A stretch of DNA of 40,707 nucleotides from contig JADJFA010000039.1 in the NCBI GenBank assembly GCA_016708875.1, positions 1 to 40,707 of the forward strand, read 5' to 3'. Source of the DNA: Lewinellaceae bacterium (GTDB lineage: Bacteria; Bacteroidota; Bacteroidia; Chitinophagales; Saprospiraceae). A program made the position numbers and the translations under genes. Within the stretch, counting starts at the first letter, position 1. Every line of letters begins with the position of its first letter. This document shows positions 16,794 through 25,692 of this stretch, in pieces. A model generated the notes under the pieces. It did not search any database. It had not been told where the DNA came from and saw only the letters and a program-made list of their open reading frames with translations.

Positions 16794-19233
16794 TCACTCT
16801 CGCAGTGACTCAACCGGATTCGCTAAGGCAGCCCGCAAGCTCTGAAAACTCACCGTTAAAAACGCAATCATTACCGCAATACTCCCCGCTAAAACAAACA
16901 TCCACCATTGAATATCAATACGATAGGCAAAATCAGTAAGCCATTTTTGCATGAAATAATAGGCAATTGGGGAGGCTATGACAAATGCCACCAGGACCAA
17001 TTTCAAAAACTCCTGCGCCAAAAGCCCCGTAATTCCTGCCACCGATGCACCCAGCACTTTTCTGACGCCTATTTCTTTGGTTTTCTGGAACGCGGTGTAC
17101 GTGGCCAAACCAAACAACCCAAAACAAGAGATCAAGATGGCCAAAAGCGCGAAGTACCCAATCAGTTTTGAAAGGCGCTGTTCGGCTGCGTAGGTCTCTG
17201 CCAAGCCTTCACTCAAAAACTCCGGCTCGAACACTTTTTCAGGGAAAAACTGGGTCCATGTCTTTTCAACCAATGCCATTCCTTCCTGGAAGCGCCCACC
17301 TTGCAGTCGGATCGAAAATGTGTTGAACTGATTGGGGCTGACTACCAATGCCAGTGGCAGCATTTCGTCTCGCAAAGAATTGAAATGGAAATCTTTGAAC
17401 ACGCCCACTACCTGCCCATCGCGACCTTCCATATTGATTTTTTTGCCCACCGCATTTTCCGGTGTGTTCCAGCCAAGGGTCTTCACGGCTTGTTCGTTGA
17501 TAAGAAATCCGCTGATATGGTCGGTGCCGAAGGATTTGTCGAAATCACGCCCAGTGATTATTTGAAGGCCATACAACTTCGCAAAATCATAATCCACCGC
17601 CATGCCCGACATAAACAGGTTGTGTTCCCGCTGAATACTGTCAGTGGTAAAATTGCGCCGCACGGAGCCAAGTCCAGGTGCTCCCTGCGATTGAGTTACC
17701 GCCTCAATGGCCGAACTTTTCAATAATTCTTCCTCAAACGCGAGGGTTTTACTGCGCTGGCTTTGGTCCGTTTGACCAAAAACCGAGTTCAAATTGGCAC
17801 TGTAAAGCGGCACACGCAGCACACTGTCTTTTTCAAAACCCAGGGGGAAATTTTGCAGGTAATTCAGTTGAGCATAGATGACAATGGTACTGGTAATCAG
17901 CGCAATTGCCACAAAAAACTGGGCTGTCGTGAGCATTTTGCGCAACAAGACCCCGCCCGGTGCAGCCGATGCTCCTTTTAATCCCGCAACGGGTTGAAAA
18001 CGACTGATAAACCAGGACGGATATCCGCCAGCCAACAGTCCTGCCAAAACAAAAATGCCCGCAAACAGCCCCAGTATCGGCCAATCCCGAGCATATTCCA
18101 GACTTATTTCGGTGCCCGTTATCTGGTTGAGTACGGGCAGCCCCCCTGCCACCAAGGCCAGCGAAAGCAGAAATGCCATAAAACCCATCAGCAGCGATTC
18201 GCCGAGGTACTGCCGAATCAGAGCGCCCCGCCCCGCTCCCAGTACCTTGCGCAGGCTCACTTCCCGCACGCGCTGCATAGCCGACGCGGTAGTCAGGTTG
18301 ATGAAATTGATGCAGGCGATCAGCAATGTAAGCAGCCCGATGCTAAAGAAAATGCGTAAATAATTTGGATTGACCGTGGCCACAGGTTCGTTGTCGGCCT
18401 GGGATTTCAGGTGAATATCGCGCACTGGCACAACTGAAAATTCCTGCTTATCTCGCAATTGCGGGTTGCCGAATTTGCGGATGAAAGCGCCCATTTTTGA
18501 GGCCACCACTTCCGGTTGGGCATTCTCGGCCAGCAGCAGGTAGGTAAAGGAATGGGAAGCCACCCAGTTTTTGGTGATGTTGTTGCGGATTTGGTCGCGG
18601 GAATGCCCCGGTTCAATGTCGTACATGGCAGCATAAGGCGCCAGAAAATCGAAACGCAGATGGGCGTTGGAAGGCCAGTCGCGCACTACCCCGGTCACTT
18701 TGAAAGGTCCTTGATTGGCAAGGTAGAGTGGCTTACCAAGGGCAGACTGCCCACCGAAAAGTTTTTGGGCATTGGTTTCATTCAGGACAATGGAAAACGG
18801 CTCATTAAGTGCTGTGGCTGCATGGCCTTCCAGAAACTCAAAAGTCAGGATTTGCAGGATGCTGCTGTCTGCAAAATGCGCTAGTTCCATTTCAAATTGC
18901 TGGTTACTGCCAGGCTCGCGCAGGCTCACGCTTCGGGGATACATCCGCGCAGCTACCTGAATTTCAGGGATTTCTGCGGCCAACAAGGGCGCCATCGGGG
19001 CAGGACTATTGACCAACACCATATCTGGGTCAGCAAAACGGGGCAGGTAATTGACCCGATAAGCCGTCTTATGGTTGAGTTGGAAATCATCATAACTCTG
19101 CTCGTGACGAATGAAAAGGATAACTAAAAAACAACAGGCCAGCCCCAACGCCAATCCGGAGATATTGAGGAAGGTGTACAGGCGGTTTTTCAGCAGGTTG
19201 CGCAGGGCAATTTTGAGATAGCTTTTGAATCAT
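16794..19233 (-). CDS. FtsX/MacB-type ABC transporter permease (frame break at start)
   Basis: About 812 residues when joined. The main frame runs from 19154 (ALGLACCFLVILFIRHEQSY) without a start. The expected permease N-terminus KSYLKIALRNLLKNRLYTFL is present just upstream, and its ATG at 19231-19233 is one base out of frame (ATGATTCAAAAG, where ATGATCAAAAG would be in frame). One extra T near 19228-19230 explains this. Architecture is as in the 13260 paralogue: TM1, MacB_PCD periplasmic domain, central TMs, second periplasmic domain, and the FtsX signature KEIGVRKVLGASVAGITGLL, ending NPVESLRE. No ATPase gene is adjacent. Confidence 0.88.
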
Positions 19234-19271
19234 AGCACAGAGCTTTTGGCAGGAACGTGTCCTTCGTGCTA

Positions 19272-19288
19272 CGGCATACCTCATGCCG
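19272..19288. promoter_or_regulatory. Small palindrome upstream of permease
   Basis: Perfect 6-bp inverted repeat cggcat - acctc - atgccg, 39 bp upstream of the permease ATG. It may be an operator or a 5' UTR hairpin. Confidence 0.35.
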
Positions 19289-19343
19289 AAATCCTTAAAG
19301 TTTGATATTCAATAACTTACGAAAATATGGGAATTGATTTTTT

Positions 19344-19357
19344 GTTCGGATTCGGAC
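19344..19357 (-). promoter_or_regulatory. Shared upstream element, copy 2
   Basis: Same 14-mer GTCCGAATCCGAAC as at 16380-16393, here 111 bp upstream of the permease ATG at 19233 and in the same orientation relative to the gene. Further CCGTCCGTACCCG-like sequence lies next to it. Confidence 0.4.
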
Positions 19358-19386
19358 GTTTGGGTGTGCGGGTACGGACGGTAGAA

Positions 19387-19480
19387 GATGGAACACGGAT
19401 GACACGGATAAGACACGGATTTTCACAGATAAATTTATCGAAATAAATCCGTGTCTCATCTGTGTCATCCGTGTTCCATC
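19387..19480. repeat. Long hairpin, 'acacggat' family, copy 2
   Basis: Arms gatggaacacggatgacacg ... agacacggattt and aaatccgtgtctcatctgtg ... gtgttccatc, with an A/T-rich loop. Same unit structure as 3552-3643 but with different junction bases, so the two arms co-vary within each copy. It begins just 3 bp beyond the stop codon (19483) of the BNR/VPS10-type gene, fitting a terminator position. Confidence 0.88.
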
Positions 19481-19482
19481 TC

Positions 19483-22400
19483 CTATCCCTTCCAATCGGG
19501 CCACCTCCCAGGCGTGGCTGGCGCGCCGCCTAATTCCAGGTCCTTTTCTATTGCTTCCATTTCGCGGGCAATGGCCTTGAGTTCTTCCAAAACAGGCCCC
19601 AACTGCTTGGCGGCAATGCGATAGTTTTCCTCATAAGTCTGGGTGGGCGCACTGGTTGTGTTCCACATGCCGTATTCCAGCAGTCCTACCCGACCGTTGA
19701 TGGCTGGCGCTGTTTCAAATTCGCGGCGAGCAAGGGTTGGGTCTCCGTTGAGCTGCAGGCTGACGGCGTTCAGACGTTGCGTGAGCGCATAGGTTTTTTT
19801 AAGCAAATCCTGTGGCGGCGCAGGCATGTCGAGCAGGGCGGATTGATAGTGACCGATGTTGGTATTCAATTCGTTACGGATATTGGTGGTAGCGCTGACA
19901 GCCTTGCGCAGGCGTGTCACTTTTTTACAAAATGCAAGGTATGCCTGCTTGTCTGTTGCAGGCAAGGTGGCGTTGTTCAGCGATTGCACGGTGAATTGCA
20001 CCGGCCCGGCAAGCGGGGTCAACACACCATCTTCATACTTTTGCAGCGTTACACTGTATTGACCCGGCAAGGCGAGATGGCCTTGCTCCGGCCCCGTGAA
20101 CAAGTTGTCAGGCGGCACAGTACGACGGTTCGTCACCGGCGCGGCGATGTTGTAGCGGAAATCCCAGGCGAGGCGCTTCAAGCCTTTGGTGGCCTGGTTT
20201 TGATGTGGCGAACCACATCGCCCGAGGCATCGGTGACGGTGAACAACAGGTATGGTTCGGGCTGATCATCCTCCTTACGCAATGCCTCGATATCAGGATA
20301 ATACACCGTCTCCTTTTTCTCCAGCTTGGCCTTTTCATCCGCCTGGCGTTTCGCTTTGAGGGTTTTAATGTCTTCCTTCAACCAGTAGGTAAACACGGCT
20401 CCCACGGGCGGATTAGGCGCGGCGTAATAGCTGCTGCCAAGGTGTCCTTTGTCGCGAAGGCCCAGTGGTTTGTTGGGAATGAACAACCAGGAATCCTTGA
20501 TTGGGAAAATGTTGGCTGTTTTTTCAAATGCCTCGGAATTGAGATTGCGCAGTGGGGCATAATTGTCAAGGACATAAAAACCGCGCCCAAAAGTACCCAA
20601 CACCAGGTCGTTTTCGCGGCGTTGAATCTCAATGTCGCGCACGGCTATGGTGGGCAATCCTGATTTGAGTTGCACCCAGTTGTCTCCTCCATCGGGACTA
20701 AAAAACACCCCAAACTCGGTGCCGCAGAACAACAGGTTGCGGTCCACGTGGTCTTCAGCGATGCTGTACACGCTGCCGCGTTCGGGCAGTGTGGCGGCGA
20801 TGGAGGTCCATGTTTTGCCGCCGTCGGTGGTTTTCAGCAGGTAGGGTTTGAAGTCGCCGTAGCGGTGGTGGTTATAACATACGTAGGCGGTGTTTTTGTC
20901 GAATTGCGAGGCGATCACCTGATGCACGTACGAGCGCTCAGGCACGCCGGGCAGGTTATCCATTTTGTTCCCAGTCTGTGCCGCCATTTCGGGTTACCCA
21001 GAGTAGGCCATCGTCAGTGCCCACCCAGAGCATTTCGGCATCGAGGCTGCTTTCAGCGATGCTGGTGGTTTGGCCGTAAATGTCCGTGGAGCCGTTTTTG
21101 GCAATGGCGTCCACGCTCCACACTTTACCCATAATTTCGAATTTGTTGCGGTCCACGCCTCTGGAAAGATCAGGGCTGATGGCACGCCAGGAGCTGCCGC
21201 GGTCGTCGGTACGAAACACCTTGTTGGCGCCGATGTAGAGCCGGGTCGGGACGTGGCTGGAAATACTGAGTGGAGCGTCCCAGTTCCAGCGCAGTGCGGG
21301 TTCATTTTCGCCAGGCTGGGGCTGAATGGGCAGGTATTCGCCGCTTTTTCGGTCGAAACGCACCAGGCCGCCGTACTGGCTTTGGGCGTAAATAATATCG
21401 GGGTTGGTGGGGTCCACCTGCGTTTCAAAACCATCGCCGACGCTGGTGATGTACCAATCGGAGTTTGGGATGCCATTCGCGCTGGTGTTACGGCTTGGTA
21501 CGCCAAGGCTTAGGTTGTCCTGTGTACCTCCGTGGACATGGTAAAACGGGAGGGCGTTGTCGGTGGATACTTTATAAAATTGGGTAACGGGGAGGTTGTG
21601 CTTTGTAGTCCCAGGTTTTGGCAAAATCCCAGGTTTCGTAAATACCGCCATCGCAGCCCACACGCAGGTGGTCCGTGTTGTCGGGGTCGATCCAGATGCA
21701 GTGGTTGTCAATGTGTTTGTTCAGTTCGCTGAGGTTACGCACGGTTTTGCCGCCGTCGTCGCTCACCTTATAATAGGTGTCGGTGATAAAAATGCGGTCG
21801 GGGTTTTTCGGATCGCAGTTGAGTTCCTGATAATAATTGCCGCTGGTGTAGGTGTCGCTCATTTTTGTCCAGCTGGCGCCGCGGTCGGTGGAGCGGTAAT
21901 GCCCCCTTTTTCTCCCGGCTTCCACCACGGCATAAACATAGTCGGGATTAACCGGGGAGACATCAATGCCAATGCGGCCTATGTCGCCGCCGGGCAGGCC
22001 GCCTTCGAGTTTTTTCCAGGTGGTGCCGCCGTCTGTGGATTTGAAAAGCGCCGATTCCGGGCCGCCGCCGATGTAGGTAAACACCTTGCGCTGGCGCTGG
22101 TGGAAGGCCGCGTACAACACTTTAGGGTCGCGCGGATCCATGATGAGGTTGTTGCAGCCAGTGTAGTCGCTGACAGATTTGACGCAAGTCCAGGTTTCCC
22201 CGCCGTCGGTGGATTTATATACGCCGCGTTCTCCGCCGTCGCTCCATACCGGGCCATAAGCCGCCACGTAAACGATGTTGGAGTTGCCTGGGTCTACCAC
22301 AACGTTTGCAATATGTTCGGAGTTTTTCAGGCCCATGTTTTTCCAGGTCTTGCCGCCGTCTTCTGATTTATACACGCCGTCGCCATAGGCCACCGAGCGC

Positions 22401-22772
22401 TGGTTGTTGTTTTCGCCACTACCCACCCACACGACATTCGGGTTGGTGGGGTCGAGTACCACGCAACCGATGGAATAAGAACCTTGCGCATCGAAAATGG
22501 GGTGTAGGTGGTACCGGCGTTGACGGTTTTCCAAACCCTCCAGAGGCCACGGCCACATAATATTCCGCCTGGTTTTTGGGATTGACCGCGAAATCGCTCA
22601 TGCGGCCAGAAGTAACCGCCGGGCCAAGACTGCGGAAGCTCAGGCCGTTGTAGGTGGCGGGATTCAGCAGGGCGGGTTTTTCAGGTTTCTTGTCTTTGGG
22701 TTCGTCCTTTTTTTGGGAAAATAGGGGTGAAAGGGTCAGGAAAAAGCAAATTAGAAGGAAAAATAGGCGCAT
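19483..22772 (-). pseudogene. BNR/VPS10-type beta-propeller secreted protein, split by five frame breaks
   Basis: Start MRLFFLLICFFLTLSPLFSQ at 22772 (signal peptide). Segments in order: 22772-~22540, ~22536-22505, ~22500-21605, ~21605-20970, ~20970-20190 and ~20185-19483. Joined, they give one protein of ~1,090 residues. The first part has an LNPATYNGLSFRSLGPAVTS start and many Asp-box/BNR repeats (KSEDGGKTWKNM, KSTDGGETWTCV, KTTDGGKTWTSI, SPDGGDNWVQL). The C-terminal third contains a FGRGFYVLDNYAPLR segment, KRLAWDFRYN, and a helical tail. This matches the VPS10/sortilin-like 'glycosyl hydrolase' propellers common in Bacteroidota; enzymatic activity is not established. Breaks fall at runs such as GGG/TTT, CCCC, AAAG and AAAA, so indel error is likelier than decay. 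Confidence 0.85.
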
Positions 22773-22969
22773 AGGTGTGTCGTTTTGCTGTATAAACTGT
22801 GGCAATGTTACGGAGTCCGGGGAATTCATGGGTTTCACATAAAGGGTAGAACACCTGGAAATCTACGAAGTAAGGGCTGGGAGGCATGAGGGTTGTGCTT
22901 AGAGTGCTGTTTGAAGATTTGAACAAACATTGAGCATACTTTGAGCAGCCCCCCGTAAGCGGTACGCGC

Positions 22970-22977
22970 TACTTTTG
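22970..22977 (+). promoter_or_regulatory. Bacteroidota-type -7 element (TACTTTTG)
   Basis: TACTTTTG fits TAnnTTTG. It lies 108 bp upstream of the ATG at 23085, so it would give a long leader. The -33 spacing is poor. Confidence 0.35.
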
Positions 22978-23084
22978 TCGCAAAGAGAATTCCCCGCCTA
23001 CGCCCCTGCCCGTCTAGACTCGGCATGCGAGAAGGCTTCGGCGGGTAAACAAATAATCACATCCACCTTTACACACCACCTCCC

Positions 23085-23513
23085 ATGGACGCCCACGCTT
23101 TTCTCAAGGAATTGATAGCCGCATACAATGCACACGACAAGCAACGCCTACTCGAACTCTATCATCCCGATTTCGATGGGGAAGACCTGTCTGAGGGCAA
23201 AAAAGCTGCTGGGGTTTCGGATGTTACACGAATGTTGGATTATATCCTCCGGGCCTTCCCCGACCTGGAAATGGAATTGCTTGAATGGGGCGCGGAGGGC
23301 GACAAACTTTTCTTTTTTTGGAAAGCCAAGGGACACCAGCGCGGGCGATTGATGAATATCCCTCCTACGGGTAAATTCTGCACATTCTTAGGCTCTACAT
23401 TTCTCTCCCTAAAAGACGGGAAAATCATCCGCAGCCGCCGCATCTGGGATGTGGCCACAGCCCTGCGAAACATCGGCTTGCTACCAGAGCCGACTTCTTC
23501 CGAGTATGCATAA
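23085..23513 (+). CDS. SnoaL-like (NTF2-fold) ester cyclase-type protein
   Basis: 142 residues, cytoplasmic. It has the SnoaL/NTF2 pattern: N-terminal helix AFLKELIAAYNAHDKQRLLE followed by YHPDF, a mid helix VTRMLDYILRAFPDLEMELL, strands KLFFFWKAKGHQRG, the conserved NIPPTGKFCTFLGSTFLSLK, and DGKIIRSRRIWDVATALRNIG. Proteins of this fold include polyketide cyclases and many of unknown substrate. The gene is convergent with crcB. Its stop codon lies in the left arm of the 23512-23597 hairpin. Confidence 0.9.
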   Translation: MDAHAFLKELIAAYNAHDKQRLLELYHPDFDGEDLSEGKKAAGVSDVTRMLDYILRAFPDLEMELLEWGAEGDKLFFFWKAKGHQRGRLMNIPPTGKFCTFLGSTFLSLKDGKIIRSRRIWDVATALRNIGLLPEPTSSEYA

Positions 23514-23597
23514 AGTGATGAAGTGATAGAGTGATGAAGCGATTTGTGAGTGCAAATCACTTTATCACTCTATCACTTCATCGCTTCATAACTTCAT
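23512..23597. repeat. Long hairpin, 'agtgatga' family, between convergent genes
   Basis: Left arm aaagtgatgaagtgatagag and gtgatgaagcgattt; right arm aaatcactttatcactctat, cacttcatcgctt. Arms are made of near-tandem 8-9-bp units (gtgatgaa/gtgataga). The hairpin reaches into the ends of both flanking genes: the SnoaL-like stop (23511-23513) and the crcB stop (23594). Likely a bidirectional terminator. Confidence 0.85.
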
Positions 23598-23953
23598 TGA
23601 AACTTGAGCCCCAAAAGCAGGCAAGCAAAACAGATCACCAAACTGCCCAGCACATTCATTGCAGCCAAAGTTTGTTGGCCGCCTTGCCAGAGTGTCAGGG
23701 TTTCGGCACTAAAGGTTGAAAAAGTGCTGAAACCTCCACAAAAACCTACAGCCAGCAGCAACCTCCTTTGTTCTGTTACCCCGGTGCCGAGTTGTTGTGC
23801 CAACAAAATTCCTGGTATAAAACAAGACAATCCGTTGGCCGCAAGCGTAGCCCAGGGAAAGCGTGGCAACAAAGGTTGAATGGCCAGACTCAGCCCCCAT
23901 CGGGCTGCACTGCCCAAACCTCCGCCAATGAAAACAAGTAATAAATGGAACAT
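23594..23953 (-). CDS. crcB: CrcB/Fluc fluoride ion channel
   Basis: 119 residues from MFHLLLVFIGGGLGSAARWG; an upstream ATG at 24031 is inside a palindromic repeat and is rejected. Four TM helices. Family signatures are present: GGGLGSAARW in TM1, TLAANGLSCFIPG in TM2 (the pore Asn), and GFCGGFSTFSTFSAE in TM3 (Phe-box and Na+-binding break). CrcB dimers export fluoride through the inner membrane. I see no recognisable fluoride riboswitch upstream; that region instead carries an inverted repeat. Confidence 0.95.
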   Translation of the reverse strand: MFHLLLVFIGGGLGSAARWGLSLAIQPLLPRFPWATLAANGLSCFIPGILLAQQLGTGVTEQRRLLLAVGFCGGFSTFSTFSAETLTLWQGGQQTLAAMNVLGSLVICFACLLLGLKFQ

Positions 23954-23962
23954 AATAATAGC

Positions 23963-24024
23963 CCGGAACGCTGTTTGGGGGGCATTGAGCAAATGCTGAA
24001 ATTCATCCCGGAACAGCGTTCCGG
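23963..24024. repeat. Inverted repeat upstream of crcB
   Basis: 13-bp arms ccggaacgctgtt (23963-23975) and aacagcgttccgg (24012-24024), with a ~36-bp spacer that itself has a gcatt...aatgc hairpin. The right arm is also self-complementary (ccggaacagcgttccgg). It lies just upstream of crcB and may belong to a mobile palindrome family. Confidence 0.7.
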
Positions 24025-24029
24025 GGTAC

Positions 24030-24057
24030 AAAAAACCCCGACTAATTACAGCCGGGG
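24030..24057 (-). terminator. Rho-independent-type terminator (minus strand)
   Basis: On the minus strand: CCCCG - 12-nt loop - CGGGG followed by TTTTTT. It lies downstream of the rplU-rpmA operon's own terminator and before the crcB upstream repeat, so it may back up ribosomal read-through. Confidence 0.55.
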
Positions 24058-24078
24058 CAACAACTAAAAAATTAAGCT

Positions 24079-24185
24079 ATGAAAACAAAAACTTCTTTAC
24101 CCGCCGAAGCCCGTTTAGGGCGTAGGCGGGTTTTTACATTATCTCAATTATTTCGGCGGATTCCGCCTTCACGTTACCTGCAATA
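24079..24185 (+). other. Possible short leader ORF with terminator-like hairpin
   Basis: ATG at 24079 opens a 35-codon frame starting MKTKTSLPAEARLGRRRVFT. The frame runs through a strong hairpin (acccgcc gaa gccc gttta gggc gta ggcgggt, 24099-24131) followed by TTTTT, a good plus-strand terminator. No gene follows on this strand before 26.6 kb. It could be a truncated gene start or chance. The rest of 24058-24284 holds no gene I can support. Confidence 0.3.
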
Positions 24186-24284
24186 GTGAGTAACACTAGG
24201 GAAGGCTACGGGCTCAATTTCAAAGGTTCATGACCGAAAAACCCCCTCGTCCTAAACGCGCTTCGGCGGGTAAAGATAAAAAAG

Positions 24285-24312
24285 AAAATGCCGCTCATAC
24301 AAGCGGCATTTT
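24285..24312 (-). terminator. rpmA terminator
   Basis: Minus strand: AAAATGCCGCT - TGTATG - AGCGGCATTTTC, an 11-bp stem with A/T-rich flanks, 12 bp beyond the rpmA stop at 24324. It should work in both directions. Confidence 0.8.
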
Positions 24313-24323
24313 TAAGTTTGTCT

Positions 24324-25101
24324 TTATTCTGACTTGTCGCGGCCTCCGATGAGCATCTCCTGATACTCGTTCAGTTCGTCCCACTTGCCATCGGCGGCAA
24401 ATTTTGCCTGCGCGGGCCAAGTGCTCGGATCGTGAATCTGGTAGCGCGGTCCAGCAGCGTCAAGGATTTCCTTGAGGCGCTCTTCTGTTGCAGCAGCCAA
24501 TTCGTCCCAGGTAGAAATGCCACCTTCTTTCAGCAGCGTTTCGATTTTAGGACCAACACCTTCAATGATTTTCAGGTCGTTGAGTTTAGGGCCTTTTTCC
24601 TTTTTGGGAGCAGCAGCGGCTTTTTCAGGTGCTGCTTCTTTTAGGAGCAGCAGCCTTTTTAGCAGCAGGTGCTTCAGCTACCACTTCTGTTGATGCTACC
24701 TCTTCCGCTAAATTTTCTGCAGGTGAAACGGCTACTGCCTCTGCAACTGCTTCTTTCTTAGCAGGCTTCGGAGCCGGGGTGGCCACCGTCTCAAGTTTCG
24801 GATTTGTTGGCTTTTTAACTGGTTTCACCGGCGTTTCGGGCACTTCCGTATAGGGTTCGATGCTTACGAAACGACGATCTTTGAAACTGCGCTTGAACAC
24901 CACCAAGCCATCAATCTGGGCGTGCAGTGTGTGGTCGCGGCCCATGTACACGTTGTCACCAGCGTGGAACTGGGTGCCGCGCTGACGAATTATGATATTG
25001 CCGGCCACCGCGCGTTGGCCGCCAAATAATTTTACGCCAAGGCGTTTACTTTTACTGTCGCGGCCGTTATCGGAACTACCCGCACCTTTTTTGTGTGCCA
25101 T
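24324..25101 (-). CDS. rpmA: 50S ribosomal protein L27 with C-terminal helix-hairpin-helix extension (frame break)
   Basis: Residues 1-~86 are classical bL27 (MAHKKGAGSSDNGRDSKSKR, GGQRAVAGNIIIRQRGTQFH, VYMGRDHTLHAQIDG). The N-terminus lacks the cleavable Firmicutes extension. A ~75-residue Ala/Lys/Pro/Glu linker follows. In the raw frame it ends at 24625 after APKRSST. Removing one A from the AAAA run at 24640-24643 continues it as PKEAAPEKAAAAPKK and then LNDLKIIEGVGPKIETLLKE, ISTWDELAAATEERLKEIL, and STWPAQAKFAADGKWDELNE, stopping at 24324 just before the terminator. Total ~258 residues. The extension is a helix-hairpin-helix domain of the kind that in other Bacteroidota is fused to L21. 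It is downstream of rplU in the usual order. Confidence 0.9.
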
Positions 25102-25141
25102 TTTTCAATGAGTGAGTTTGCAATGAATGAATGAGGGAATT

Positions 25142-25212
25142 AGTTTTAAGTTGAAAGTTTATAGTTGCAAGTTCATACTGTAACTTTTCACTTGTAACTT
25201 TTCACTTGTAAC
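25142..25212. repeat. Imperfect hairpin within the rplU-rpmA gap
   Basis: Left: ttaagttgaaagtttatagt and tgcaagttca; right: gtaacttttcacttgtaact repeated nearly in tandem. Units of ~11 bp (cttttcacttgtaa). It resembles the other micro-repetitive hairpins in the window but is less perfect. It lies between two co-oriented ribosomal genes, immediately after the rplU stop. Confidence 0.65.
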
Positions 25213-25215
25213 TGA

Positions 25216-25527
25216 TTAACCCTTGATAGATTCGATTTTGATTTTAGAAAACTGTTGACGGTGACCGTTTTTCTTGCGGTAGCCCTTACGGCGCTTCTTT
25301 TTGAAAACGATCACTTTGTCGCCTTTCAGGTGAGTGAGGACGCTTGCGCTAACTTTAGCGCCTTTGATGTTGGGCACGCCGATGGTTACATTGCCGTCGT
25401 TATCAATAAGATGAACGGCATCGAAACTTACAGCGTCGCCTTCGTTGGCTGCCAGCCGGTGGACGAAGATCTGCTGACCTTCCTCAACTTTGAACTGTTG
25501 ACCGGCGATGGAAACAATTGCGAACAT
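25216..25527 (-). CDS. rplU: 50S ribosomal protein L21
   Basis: 103 residues with the full bL21 pattern: MFAIVSIAGQQFKVEEGQQI, a middle hairpin (VHLIDNDGNVTIGVPNIKGA), then the basic loop KVIVFKKKRRKGYRKKNGHR and the end FSKIKIESIKG. It binds 23S rRNA in the large subunit. The protein stops at the normal core length, without the HHH extension seen on L21 of many Bacteroidota; that extension is on L27 here. A good Bacteroidota promoter lies ~54 bp upstream. Confidence 0.97.
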   Translation of the reverse strand: MFAIVSIAGQQFKVEEGQQIFVHRLAANEGDAVSFDAVHLIDNDGNVTIGVPNIKGAKVSASVLTHLKGDKVIVFKKKRRKGYRKKNGHRQQFSKIKIESIKG

Positions 25528-25580
25528 TGTTGTAAATCAAAAATTTAGATGAAACTAATAACCTTTTTGAAAAAGGCCGG

Positions 25581-25611
25581 CAAAGGTACTTCAGGATTCA
25601 CGAAATTCCAA
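25581..25611 (-). promoter_or_regulatory. rplU-rpmA promoter (-33 TTG / -7 TACCTTTG)
   Basis: On the minus strand, TTG (25611-25609), 20-bp spacer, TACCTTTG (25588-25581). This fits the Bacteroidota -33/-7 consensus (TTTG, 19-21 bp, TAnnTTTG) and leaves a ~48-nt leader to the rplU ATG at 25527. It is the best promoter in the window. Confidence 0.75.
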
Positions 25612-25692
25612 GCAAGGATTTGCGCTTCTTTTTAATCTGTGTATTAGAGGGTAAGCAACGCTATACCAGGGCTATAATTTGTACTGTCTGCT

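Noticed and set aside
21070..22366. Long plus-strand open frames opposite the BNR/VPS10-type gene
   Set aside because: Antisense frames rich in Ala/Val/Gly; the minus strand shows clear BNR repeats.
23954..24080. Fluoride riboswitch upstream of crcB
   Set aside because: The upstream sequence is occupied by simple inverted repeats and a terminator; no conserved riboswitch core was seen.
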